Source of the DNA: Streptosporangiaceae bacterium NEAU-GS5
GTDB taxonomy: Bacteria; Actinomycetota; Actinomycetes; Streptosporangiales; Streptosporangiaceae
Direction: 5' to 3'
DNA: 46,762 bases
Assembly: GCA_017592665.1 (NCBI GenBank)
Contig: JAGFNW010000052.1
Span: forward strand, 1-46,762
Below are positions 1 through 6,233 of the stretch, piece after piece. The notes under the pieces were generated by a model. The model did not search any database. It was not told where the DNA came from and worked only from the letters and a program-made list of their open reading frames with translations. Made by a program: the position numbers and the translations under genes. Position 1 is the first letter of the stretch; every line of letters starts with the position of its first letter.

Positions 1-2
1 GC

Positions 3-332
3 AACCGGTGGCTGGCTGCCACCCTGGGCAACATTGTTGCCAGCGGCGGCCGGACCGATACCTTTCTGGGCGACCGCTATCGGCGCATCGCCCGCCGCCG
101 CGGCAAGTAGAAAGCGATCGTCGCGGTGGGTAACTCGGTTCTGACGATCATCTATCACCTGCTGTCGGATCCCGAGAGGCGCTTTCACGATCTGGGTGCC
201 GAGCATTATCAGTCCCGGATCAACCTCGACCGCAAAGCCCGCAACCTGGCTACTCAGCTTCAAGCCGTGACCGGTCAGAAGATCGTGATCCGCAACGGCA
301 AAGCCATCGTCATCGACTCCGACTCTTCCTGA
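3..332 (+). pseudogene. IS110-family transposase, 3' part, broken by in-frame TAG
   Basis: Reading from base 3 gives NRWLAATLGNIVASGG, then a run ending FLGDRYRRIARRRGK, then TAG at 108-110, and in the same frame KAIVAVGNSVLTIIYHLL continuing to the TGA at 330-332. Both halves match my memory of the C-terminal (transposase_20) part of IS110/IS116/IS902 transposases, where the basic RRRGKKKA stretch runs straight into AVGNSVL. The TAG therefore replaces a lysine-type codon rather than marking the natural end. The gene is also cut off by the left edge, so the N-terminal DEDD catalytic domain cannot be seen. A protein ending at 108 would lack about 74 residues; the GTG at 126 could open a short frame but has no convincing ribosome site. 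I infer an inactivated insertion-sequence copy. Confidence 0.8.
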
Positions 333-503
333 CCCACGCCGCTCCGCACGGCCCTGGCCGTCCCTCACCGGCCGGGGTCCGCTGCCGCCTGCCCAGCTGA
401 GGTGCTTATTTTCGGGTCAGCTGACTCAACCGAGCCGGACATCGTCTGTGATCATGAGGGTTTGACCGGGAAATCGCAGGTCGTGGCGTTGTCCATTCTC
501 TGC

Positions 504-526
504 AGTACCCCGCTGGGATTCGAACC
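504..526 (-). other. tRNA 3'-end-like fragment, candidate attachment site
   Basis: On the minus strand the segment reads GGTTCGAATCCC followed by AGCGGGG. GGTTCGAATCC is the universal T-arm loop of tRNA genes and a common core of integrase attachment sites. The upstream side does not pair as a T stem and no D-arm or anticodon arm can be drawn, so it is not a whole tRNA. It sits about 490 bp from the 3' end of a tyrosine integrase, as expected of an att core left at one junction of an integrated element. The partner copy is not visible elsewhere in the window. Confidence 0.4.
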
Positions 527-632
527 TGTGAACACGTGACCGCCACCGAACCGCACCCACCACCCAGAGGCGCGGGCAGTGATTTCAGCCAGAGCCCCGG
601 CGCAGTCTCTCCGACACCAGAGCCCATGCTCC

Positions 633-715
633 CGGTTGCTCCCGATTTTCCGGCCCTCCACCGGGAGCAACCGACATTCCTGAACCGTTCCGAACGAGCG
701 TCAACCAGCGTCAAC
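633..715. repeat. Inverted and direct short repeats, candidate integrase arm sites
   Basis: CGGTTGCTCCCG (633-644) and its exact reverse complement (662-673) are separated by 17 bp. Two direct copies of AGCGTCAAC follow at 697-705 and 707-715, ten bases apart, so on the same face of the helix. Paired short repeats beside an att core are typical of arm-type binding sites for tyrosine integrases or Xis; that assignment is inference from position. Confidence 0.35.
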
Positions 716-821
716 GACCGCCCCTGACCTGCGCCGTCTGGAGAATTGGCTGGTCACGGCATGATCGGGACTACCCTGACACGGTAGAGGTCATCGCGGC
801 GGCCCCCAGCATCGCCAACAC

Positions 822-854
822 GAGCAATCCCAGGCCACAAGCCTGGGATTGCTC
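822..854. terminator. 14-bp perfect hairpin downstream of integrase
   Basis: GAGCAATCCCAGGC (822-835) is exactly complementary to 841-854, leaving a 5-base loop. It lies about 160 bp past the stop of the minus-strand integrase gene. There is no clean T-run on either side, so it may be a factor-assisted terminator or a structural part of the attachment region rather than a classical intrinsic terminator. Confidence 0.5.
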
Positions 855-1015
855 AATATTGATCATCAACGATACATCACGAACAGAGCCCCGCTCCCCC
901 TTGTCGGCCACGACCGCTACCCGACCCAGTAGAGGTCCCCAAAGCGACCCCCCGTCGTCGCGAGCAAGCCCTCCGTATCTGCTGACGACTCCTGGCCACC
1001 TGCCTGAATGACCCC

Positions 1016-2146
1016 TCAGTTCGGCAGGGCGGGAGGGTCGGGACGGTAGGCCGTGTCGAGAACATCCAGTGCCCGGTCGAACGTGGCCGGCAGCAGATGC
1101 CCATAGATCAGATGCGTGATCTCGATGGTCTTATGCCCCAGCCACCGCGACACATCCGTGATCGGAATACCCGCAGCCAGCGCCGTCGAAGCGAAACAAT
1201 GCCGCAACGAGTGCGGGGTGAATGCAGCCGGCAACCCCACCCCATCCACCGCAGCGGTGAAATGATCCTGGTAGGTCCGGCGGGTCACCAACGGCTTTCG
1301 GTAGCCGCGGAACAGATACCCCTCCCGACTGGCGCCGTGATCGGCCAGATGCTTGTCCAACGCCTCGCTCACATACCGCGGCAACGGCACATCCCGATAA
1401 TCACCCTTCCTACGGAACTTCAACGGCCGCAACTGCGCCGTCGTGGAGACCTGCTCGCGCACCCGCAACGTCCGGCCATCACCGCTACGACAACCCACAT
1501 TGACCGCCAGCGCCTCCCCGACCCGAAGCCCGCACCCGAACATCAACCACACACTGGCCGCCCACCGCGCCGGGACCTCAGCCGCCAGCCCGTCCAACTG
1601 CCCGGCCGTGGGCAACACGAAATCAGCCGCATGCACCACCGCCGGCACCTCGATACCGGTGCACGGGGACTCGATCAGCTTCTTGTCCCGGACCGCCTCA
1701 TTGAAGACCGCATTGATCACCAGATAGGTCTGATGGACCCGGCTCGCCCCCAACCCCCTACTGCGCATCCGGGTGAGCAGATCCTTGATGTCGCGGCGCC
1801 GCACCGTGGCCAGGTGTTTGCCGCCGAAGGCCGGCAGAATATGGATCCGCAGCACCGACTCATACGCCGCCACCGTACCCTCGGCCAGCACCCGCTGGGC
1901 CAGCCACAGCTGCGCATACTCCCCGAAGCGGGTCTTGCCCTCGGCCGGGTCGACGAACACCGTCTCCCGCTTGTCGTGTTCCACCTTCAACGCGAAGTCG
2001 TCCGCGCCGCGTTTGTTGCGGCCGAAGCTACGCTCCCGCTGCCCGCTGCCGCGACCGCCGTCGGTGCGATACCGCACCACCCAGCTATGCCCACACGACG
2101 ACCACGACCCCGGCAGGCAATCGCAGCGTTTGATCACCGACGCCAT
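1016..2146 (-). CDS. int: Tyrosine-type site-specific integrase
   Basis: 376 residues with the layout of actinomycete phage and AICE integrases: an N-terminal AP2-like arm-binding segment with a CDCLPGSWSSCGHSW cysteine stretch (about 8-25), a SAM-like core-binding domain (about 70-160: FGEYAQLWLAQRV), then the catalytic domain. The family residues are present: Arg in CGLRVGEAL, His-x-x-Arg in HSLRH, His in WLGHK and the nucleophile Tyr in LIYGH near residue 349. It would recombine attP with attB, probably in a tRNA gene. ATG start is preceded by AGGAGG 12 bases away, inside the end of the xis-like gene, so the two are co-transcribed and probably coupled. It looks intact although no other element backbone genes are visible. 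Confidence 0.92.
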   Translation of the reverse strand: MASVIKRCDCLPGSWSSCGHSWVVRYRTDGGRGSGQRERSFGRNKRGADDFALKVEHDKRETVFVDPAEGKTRFGEYAQLWLAQRVLAEGTVAAYESVLRIHILPAFGGKHLATVRRRDIKDLLTRMRSRGLGASRVHQTYLVINAVFNEAVRDKKLIESPCTGIEVPAVVHAADFVLPTAGQLDGLAAEVPARWAASVWLMFGCGLRVGEALAVNVGCRSGDGRTLRVREQVSTTAQLRPLKFRRKGDYRDVPLPRYVSEALDKHLADHGASREGYLFRGYRKPLVTRRTYQDHFTAAVDGVGLPAAFTPHSLRHCFASTALAAGIPITDVSRWLGHKTIEITHLIYGHLLPATFDRALDVLDTAYRPDPPALPN

Positions 2147-2153
2147 GATCCGG

Positions 2154-2432
2154 TCACACCTCCTGCCGATCCAGCCAGTCCTCCACCTGCCGGGCCCGGA
2201 ATCGCAGATGCCGGCCGACCCGATAACCGGTCAGCCCCCAGGTGCGCCAGCAGGCGTACACCGTCTTCTTCGGCACCCCGAGAAAATCCGCCAGCTCCGC
2301 CACCGACAGCAGCCGATTCGACCCGCCCACCGGCCCGCTCCCACCCGCCCGGCCCGACAATGGACGCTCCGCTGGGCGGTTACGGTCAAGCCCCGCCATG
2401 GCCACCACCATCGCGGTGAACGCCAACTCCAC
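2154..2432 (-). CDS. Xis-like helix-turn-helix protein
   Basis: A small DNA-binding protein of the MerR-like HTH_17/excisionase type. The C-terminal part reads LLSVAELADFLGVPKKTVYACW, then GYRVGRHLRFRARQVEDWL, the classic winged-helix arrangement of actinomycete recombination directionality factors. It lies 7 bp upstream of int on the same strand, the usual xis-int order, and presumably directs excision. The start is uncertain: GTG at 2432, or ATG at 2411 or 2399. None has a strong ribosome site and the first 35 residues are low-complexity, so the shorter forms are more likely to be real. Confidence 0.8.
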   Translation of the reverse strand: MELAFTAMVVAMAGLDRNRPAERPLSGRAGGSGPVGGSNRLLSVAELADFLGVPKKTVYACWRTWGLTGYRVGRHLRFRARQVEDWLDRQEV

Positions 2433-2832
2433 CCGCAGGACCGACAGCAGGACCGACGGCAGGCCCGGCTGCGAAGCCGGCTGCGAACCCGGTTACCGGC
2501 CTGTCTGCGGCGCTCACCGCGGGCCGGGCTGTAGCCCTGACCGGTGGGCCGTCGACAGCAGCGACACCGGCGCGGAGAAGGCCACCTGCGGCAGCCCCGT
2601 CAAAGAAGCCGTCGCAGAAGCCATCACAGAAGCCCTCCGGCGTGACGGCGATCGGGACGCGGTTCCCGGCTCGGTCGGCCGCACCTGTGCGACGGCGCAA
2701 ACCCTGACCCCGGCCGCGCTCCGGCACCGCACTGATGGGCCCGTGCCGCTCACCTCGACCGCGGGAAGCAGACAGGAGCGCCAGAATGGGTGACCTCTGC
2801 AATAGGCGCTGACACTGTTGATCGTCGCTCAT
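2386..2832 (-). CDS. Hypothetical low-complexity protein upstream of xis
   Basis: 148-codon frame with ATG at 2832 preceded by GGGGAG nine bases upstream, so it could be translated. The C-terminal half is made of four-residue Gly-led units (GFCDGFCDGFFDG, then GFAAGFAAGPAVGPAVGPAG) that come from 12-bp tandem repeats in the DNA. It overlaps the 5' end of the xis-like gene in another frame. I recognise no domain. In integrative elements a replication or regulatory gene often occupies this slot, but nothing here supports that. It may equally be a non-coding repeat region that happens to stay open. Confidence 0.3.
   Translation of the reverse strand: MSDDQQCQRLLQRSPILALLSASRGRGERHGPISAVPERGRGQGLRRRTGAADRAGNRVPIAVTPEGFCDGFCDGFFDGAAAGGLLRAGVAAVDGPPVRATARPAVSAADRPVTGFAAGFAAGPAVGPAVGPAGGVGVHRDGGGHGGA
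2435..2494. repeat. Five 12-bp tandem repeats
   Basis: Five consecutive 12-bp units beginning GCAGGACCGACA, GCAGGACCGACG, GCAGGCCCGGCT, GCGAAGCCGGCT and GCGAACCCGGTT; the first two differ at one base and later ones drift. A second, three-unit 12-bp array with core AGAAGCC lies at 2602-2637. Both stay in frame with the low-complexity minus-strand reading frame. Their place upstream of xis could suit iterons or Xis sites, or simple coding repeats. Confidence 0.75.
2602..2637. repeat. Three 12-bp tandem repeats (AGAAGCC core)
   Basis: Units AAAGAAGCCGTC, GCAGAAGCCATC and ACAGAAGCCCTC follow one another. On the minus strand they encode GFCDGFCDGFFDG-type repeats in the frame ending at 2386. Confidence 0.7.
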
Positions 2833-3029
2833 GATGCGCGGCTCCCCGCCAACCGGCGACCACTGACATCAACAAATACCGGCCTGCACCACCACGGCGG
2901 GACAACCGCCCCCTCGGGGTGATTTCTGTACGGCCAGGCGACACAAGGGCACCGCCAGCGAACGGCGCCTACCACTCGACGGGGATCGGCAGTGACCAGT
3001 CCCCACGGCGGCTTCTCCACTATATGAGA

Positions 3030-3069
3030 GCTGACCGTACCCTACCGGGGTAGGGATGTAAGGGTCAGC
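3030..3069. promoter_or_regulatory. Extended imperfect palindrome, candidate operator
   Basis: GCTGACC (3030-3036) pairs with GGTCAGC (3063-3069), and inside it CCCTAC (3040-3045) pairs with GTAGGG (3050-3055) around CGGG. The centre TACCC-N5-GGGTA resembles in outline the GC-rich dyads bound by CsoR-type metal sensors, but no copper gene or CsoR is nearby. It lies upstream of the xis/int transcription unit, so control of the element is the simpler guess. Confidence 0.35.
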
Positions 3070-3173
3070 ACCAACTCAGCACCGGGATGGGAGACCACCG
3101 GAATGAATCGGAAACAATCGGATAATTCACCCAGCTCGAAATGATCTTACAACCATCGACACCATAGAGCTAA

Positions 3174-3191
3174 CGATCACGAGAGTGATCG
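3174..3191 (-). terminator. Small hairpin after acyl-CoA dehydrogenase
   Basis: CGATCAC and GTGATCG flank a GAGA loop, 29 bases past the TGA of the minus-strand gene, followed on that strand by TTAGCT. A short stem, so a weak terminator at best. Confidence 0.4.
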
Positions 3192-3219
3192 CTATACAGG
3201 CCTCTGAGCTGCGGAAACA

Positions 3220-4425
3220 TCAGCGGACCGGCAAGCCGGTGACGGCGCGGCCGATGATCAAACGCTGGATTTCGCTGGTGCCCTCGAAAATGGTGAAAAT
3301 CTTGGCGTCGCGGTGGAAGCGCTCCACTGGATGGTCGCGGGTGTAGCCGGCGCCGCCGAGGATTTGGATGGCTTGCTCGCTGACCCAGACGGCGGCCTCG
3401 CTGGCGACCAGCTTGGACATCGAGCCTTCGGCCTGTTCGAAAGCTCGGCCATGGCGGGCCATCCAGGCGGCGCGCCAGGTCATGAGGCGGGCCACGTCGA
3501 CGCGGGTGGCCATGTCGGCCAGCAGGAACGCTACCGCCTGGTTCTCGCCGATTTTGCGGCCGAACTGCTGGCGCTGGCCCGCGTAGTCGCGGGCGTATTC
3601 GAATGCGGCGCGGGCGATGCCGACGGCCATGGCGGCGACGGAGGGGCGGGTGGCCTCGAACGTGCGCATAGCGGCCTGCTCCCCCGAGGCCTGGCCCGCC
3701 CGCACCCGCGCCAGCCGCGCGTCGAGCTTCTCTTTACCCCCGAGCAGGCACGATCCCGGGATCCGTACGTCCGACAGGACGACCTCGGCCGTGTGCGAGG
3801 CGCGGATGCCGTGCTTTTTGAACTTCTGGCCCATGGAAAGGCCCGGTGTCCCCGGCGGGATCACGAAGGACGCCTGACCGCGGGTGCCCAACGAGGGATC
3901 GACCGATGCGACGATCACGTGGACGTTGGCGATGCCCCCGTTGGTGGCCCAGGTTTTCACGCCGTTCAGCACCCAGTCGCCCTGGTCATAAACGGCACGC
4001 GTACGGATCGATCCGATGTCGGACCCGGCATCGGGCTCGGACGCGCAGAACGCCCCGAGCTTCACGTCGTCGGGCGTGCCGAACATCTGGGGCAGCCACT
4101 CCCCTATCTGCTCAGGCGTCCCGTTCGATGACAGCGCGGCGGCGGCGAGGCCGGTGCCGTTGATGGACAGGCCGATCCCGGCGTCGCCCCAGAAGAGCTC
4201 CTCGAAAGCTATGGGGATGCCCAGCCCGGACTCCTCGAACCACTGCTGGGCGAAGAAGTCGAGCGAGTAGAGCCCGATTTTGGCGGCCTCCTGAATGACC
4301 GGCCACGGGGTTTCCTCGCGTTCGTCCCACTCCGCGCCTGCGGGGCGGATCACGTCGCGGGCGAACTCATGCACCCAATCCCGCACCTCGCGGAGGTCGT
4401 CGCTCAACTCGGGGCAGAAGGTCAT
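3220..4425 (-). CDS. Acyl-CoA dehydrogenase
   Basis: 401 residues, full length for the FAD-dependent acyl-CoA dehydrogenase family: N-terminal alpha domain (1-125), middle beta domain with the first signature GAFCASEPDAGSDIGS (about 130), and C-terminal helical domain with QILGGAGYTRDHPVERFHRD (second signature). The catalytic base is present: Glu in IFEGTSEIQRL near residue 381. It would oxidise an acyl-CoA to the trans-2-enoyl-CoA and pass electrons to ETF; the substrate cannot be read from sequence. The ATG at 4425 has a good ribosome site (GAGGAGAA). It follows the folP2-like gene on the same strand by 70 bp with a hairpin between them, so it may be separately transcribed. Confidence 0.93.
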   Translation of the reverse strand: MTFCPELSDDLREVRDWVHEFARDVIRPAGAEWDEREETPWPVIQEAAKIGLYSLDFFAQQWFEESGLGIPIAFEELFWGDAGIGLSINGTGLAAAALSSNGTPEQIGEWLPQMFGTPDDVKLGAFCASEPDAGSDIGSIRTRAVYDQGDWVLNGVKTWATNGGIANVHVIVASVDPSLGTRGQASFVIPPGTPGLSMGQKFKKHGIRASHTAEVVLSDVRIPGSCLLGGKEKLDARLARVRAGQASGEQAAMRTFEATRPSVAAMAVGIARAAFEYARDYAGQRQQFGRKIGENQAVAFLLADMATRVDVARLMTWRAAWMARHGRAFEQAEGSMSKLVASEAAVWVSEQAIQILGGAGYTRDHPVERFHRDAKIFTIFEGTSEIQRLIIGRAVTGLPVR

Positions 4426-4470
4426 GTGTTCTCCTCGACGACAGGCCAGGGGTTACCAACAGTAACATCT

Positions 4471-4496
4471 ACTGGCCGGTAACAATACCGGCCAGT
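4471..4496. terminator. 11-bp perfect inverted repeat before acyl-CoA dehydrogenase
   Basis: ACTGGCCGGTA (4471-4481) and its exact complement (4486-4496) around an ACAA loop, overlapping the stop codon of the folP2-like gene. Read on the minus strand it could end the upstream operon; equally, a dyad 45 bp before the dehydrogenase ATG could be an operator for a TetR-type regulator. A nearby GTTACC/GTAAC pair at 4452-4465 adds to the second idea. Confidence 0.5.
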
Positions 4497-5356
4497 CACA
4501 TGTTGTGCCTCAGGTACGCCGGATCGCGCCAACCCAACATTGCCTCGGTCATCCGGACCGCGGCGACCGTCTCGCGCACGTCATGAACGCGGACGATCCG
4601 GGCGCCGCGCAGGATCGAGAAGACGGCGGCGGCCAGGGAGCCTTCCAGCCGTTGGGCCTGCGGCCGGTCGAGGGTCTCCCCGATGAAATCTTTGTTGGAC
4701 AGCGCGACCAGCAGTGGATAGCCGATATCGGCGAGGTCGCCAAGCCGCCGGGTCAGCTCCAGGCTGTGCAGGGTGTTCTTGTTGAGGTCGTGGCCGGGGT
4801 CGATGATGATCTTCTCAGGCGCCACCCCGGCGGCGCGGGCGAACGCCACCCGGTCGCGCAGGAAGGCCACGACCTCGGCGGTCACGTCCTCGTAGGTGGG
4901 GCGCGGGTGCCGTACGCGCGGGCCGACCAGGCTGTGCGTGACGACCAGGCCGGCCCCCGCCTCGGCCACGGCCGTGGCGAGGCCGGCGTCGCGTACGCCG
5001 TTGGTGTCGTTGACGACGTCGGCGCCGGCCGCGAGCGCCTCGCGCGCCACCTCGGCGCGGTGGGTGTCGACCGAGATCACGGCATCGGTCATGGTGCGCA
5101 CCTTCTGGATCACCGGCACGACCCGTTCGGCCTCCTCGGCCGCGTCGACCAGCGGGCCGTCGGGCCCGAACGGCATGCCGCCGATGTCGAGCCAGTCGGC
5201 GCCCTGGTCGACGGCGCGGAGCATGGCCTCGACGGCCGCGTCGAGGCCGAAGGTGCGGCCCCTGTCGTGGAAGGAGTCGGGGGTGCGGTTCACGATCGCC
5301 ATGATCGCGACCTGCCGCGAGAAGTCGAAGGTCCGGGCGCCGAACGTGCGGATCAT
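4496..5356 (-). CDS. folP2: Dihydropteroate synthase-like protein, FolP2 type
   Basis: 286 residues with a TIM-barrel DHPS fold from MIRTFG at 5356. Family landmarks can be read: AIVNRTPDSFHDRG, ISVDTHRAEVAREAL, AGADVVNDTNG, IIIDPGHDLNKNTLHSLELT, ALSNKDFIGETL. Two substrate-binding motifs of true DHPS are altered: GGESTRPG is DIGGMPFGPDG, and the SRK motif is SNKD. That pattern is what I recall for mycobacterial FolP2, the paralogue that does not replace FolP1 in folate synthesis. The neighbour fits: in Mycobacterium tuberculosis folP2 adjoins the glucosyl-3-phosphoglycerate synthase gene, and here the same pair occurs with an ATGA overlap (5353-5356), implying translational coupling. A much longer upstream open frame exists but is antisense-like filler inside the glycosyltransferase gene. 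Confidence 0.85.
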   Translation of the reverse strand: MIRTFGARTFDFSRQVAIMAIVNRTPDSFHDRGRTFGLDAAVEAMLRAVDQGADWLDIGGMPFGPDGPLVDAAEEAERVVPVIQKVRTMTDAVISVDTHRAEVAREALAAGADVVNDTNGVRDAGLATAVAEAGAGLVVTHSLVGPRVRHPRPTYEDVTAEVVAFLRDRVAFARAAGVAPEKIIIDPGHDLNKNTLHSLELTRRLGDLADIGYPLLVALSNKDFIGETLDRPQAQRLEGSLAAAVFSILRGARIVRVHDVRETVAAVRMTEAMLGWRDPAYLRHNM

Positions 5357-6165
5357 CGAGTCAGCTCCAAGCCGGTTGGGGGTAGCGGCGCGGCGGCCAG
5401 GTCGAGCAGATACGAGCGGAATCGTGCGCGGTCGTCCACCTCGCCCCGGTAGTCGGCCATGGCGGCGACCAGCCGGTCGACCCAGCGGTCCCATTCGGGG
5501 CGGGCGGCCGGATCGAGCCGTCCGTGCGCGACCGCGAGGTCGAGGATGGTCCTGCCGATCTGGCGGCCCATGTCGGGCTTGTAGCGGAACCGCTGGGGAT
5601 AGAGGCCGATGTCCGTGATCACGTACGGCCTGCCGGAAACGGCGACGGTGAGGTTGAGGTAGGCCTCCGCGCCGAAATCGTCCGGGAGGCCTTCCGCCAG
5701 CGAGGGCCTGATCATGCGGAAGCCGCTCAGCGGCCGGCTTCCGAACTTCCCGTCGGCCTCCGGGAACAGGGCTCTGACCAGGGTCGGATAAAGCGCGATC
5801 GTGTTGCTGAGCACGGGCTCGGGCGGTGGGTCGGCGAACTCCCCCACCACCATGACCAGCGGGTCGCGGACGGCCGCGCGGAGGGCCGCGGGGATGTTGC
5901 GGTGGATTTCCATCAGGTCGCCGTCGAGGTAGCACAACCAGGGCGTCGTCGTTCGTTCCGCCACGAACCGCATGGCCGCGCCTTTGCCGAGGGGTGCGGT
6001 GAGCACCTCGGCCCCCGCCTGGGCCGCGTTGGCCGCCGTGTCGTCCGTCGATGCGCTGTCCACCACCACGACGCGGTCACCCGACCGGGATGCCGCGAAC
6101 GCCTGTCCGACCACGTCACCCACGGAACGTTCTTCGTTGTGCGCCACGACGGCGAACGTGATCAT
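5353..6165 (-). CDS. Glycosyltransferase, glucosyl-3-phosphoglycerate synthase-like
   Basis: 270 residues with a GT-A fold: MITFAVVAHNEERSVGD at the N-terminus, VVVVDSASTDDT, the metal-binding Asp-x-Asp in CYLDGDLMEI (about 92), and RPLSGFRMIRP plus FGAEAYLNLTVA in the acceptor half. These resemble GT81 enzymes such as GpgS, which make glucosyl-3-phosphoglycerate, first step of methylglucose lipopolysaccharide synthesis in mycobacteria. It is about 50 residues shorter than GpgS, lacking an N-terminal extension. Coupling to a FolP2-like gene supports the GpgS-type call; the real donor and acceptor are unproven. The start ATG at 6165 is 68 bp from the divergent gene. Confidence 0.72.
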   Translation of the reverse strand: MITFAVVAHNEERSVGDVVGQAFAASRSGDRVVVVDSASTDDTAANAAQAGAEVLTAPLGKGAAMRFVAERTTTPWLCYLDGDLMEIHRNIPAALRAAVRDPLVMVVGEFADPPPEPVLSNTIALYPTLVRALFPEADGKFGSRPLSGFRMIRPSLAEGLPDDFGAEAYLNLTVAVSGRPYVITDIGLYPQRFRYKPDMGRQIGRTILDLAVAHGRLDPAARPEWDRWVDRLVAAMADYRGEVDDRARFRSYLLDLAAAPLPPTGLELTR

Positions 6166-6233
6166 GCTGTCTCTCTACCCCCGATGTCTGACTCCGAGCC
6201 TACGGCAGCCCATATGGGGGTTAACATCGCGAA

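Larger units (their letters stand above)
333..1015. other. Non-coding stretch between transposase remnant and integrase
   Basis: I find no convincing gene in these 683 bases; the short open frames on both strands have no ribosome sites or recognisable motifs. It does hold structure: a tRNA T-arm-like fragment (515-526), a 12-bp inverted repeat (633-644 with 662-673), two direct copies of AGCGTCAAC (697-705, 707-715) and a 14-bp perfect hairpin (822-854). Lying just beyond the 3' end of an integrase gene, this is where an attachment region with arm sites would be expected. Confidence 0.6.
2833..3219. other. Intergenic stretch at the edge of the element
   Basis: No credible gene. It contains an imperfect 40-bp palindrome (3030-3069), a TATATGAGAG segment at 3021 that could be part of a promoter, and a small hairpin (3174-3191) just past the acyl-CoA dehydrogenase stop. 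GC falls noticeably between about 3100 and 3200. A second copy of the tRNA-like fragment seen at 504-526 was looked for here and not found. Confidence 0.5.

Noticed and set aside
504-600. Complete tRNA gene
   Set aside because: Only the T-loop and part of the acceptor arm can be drawn; the T stem mispairs and no anticodon or D arm exists upstream.
1097-2419. 440-codon plus-strand frame
   Set aside because: Antisense to the integrase and xis-like genes; Pro/Arg/His-rich with no motif and no ribosome site.
2602-2637. CRISPR array
   Set aside because: Units are 12 bp with no spacers between them; there are no cas genes in the window.
3038-3052. CsoR-type copper operator
   Set aside because: The dyad resembles one in outline, but there is no CsoR, copper ATPase or chaperone gene nearby, so I list it only as an unspecified palindrome.
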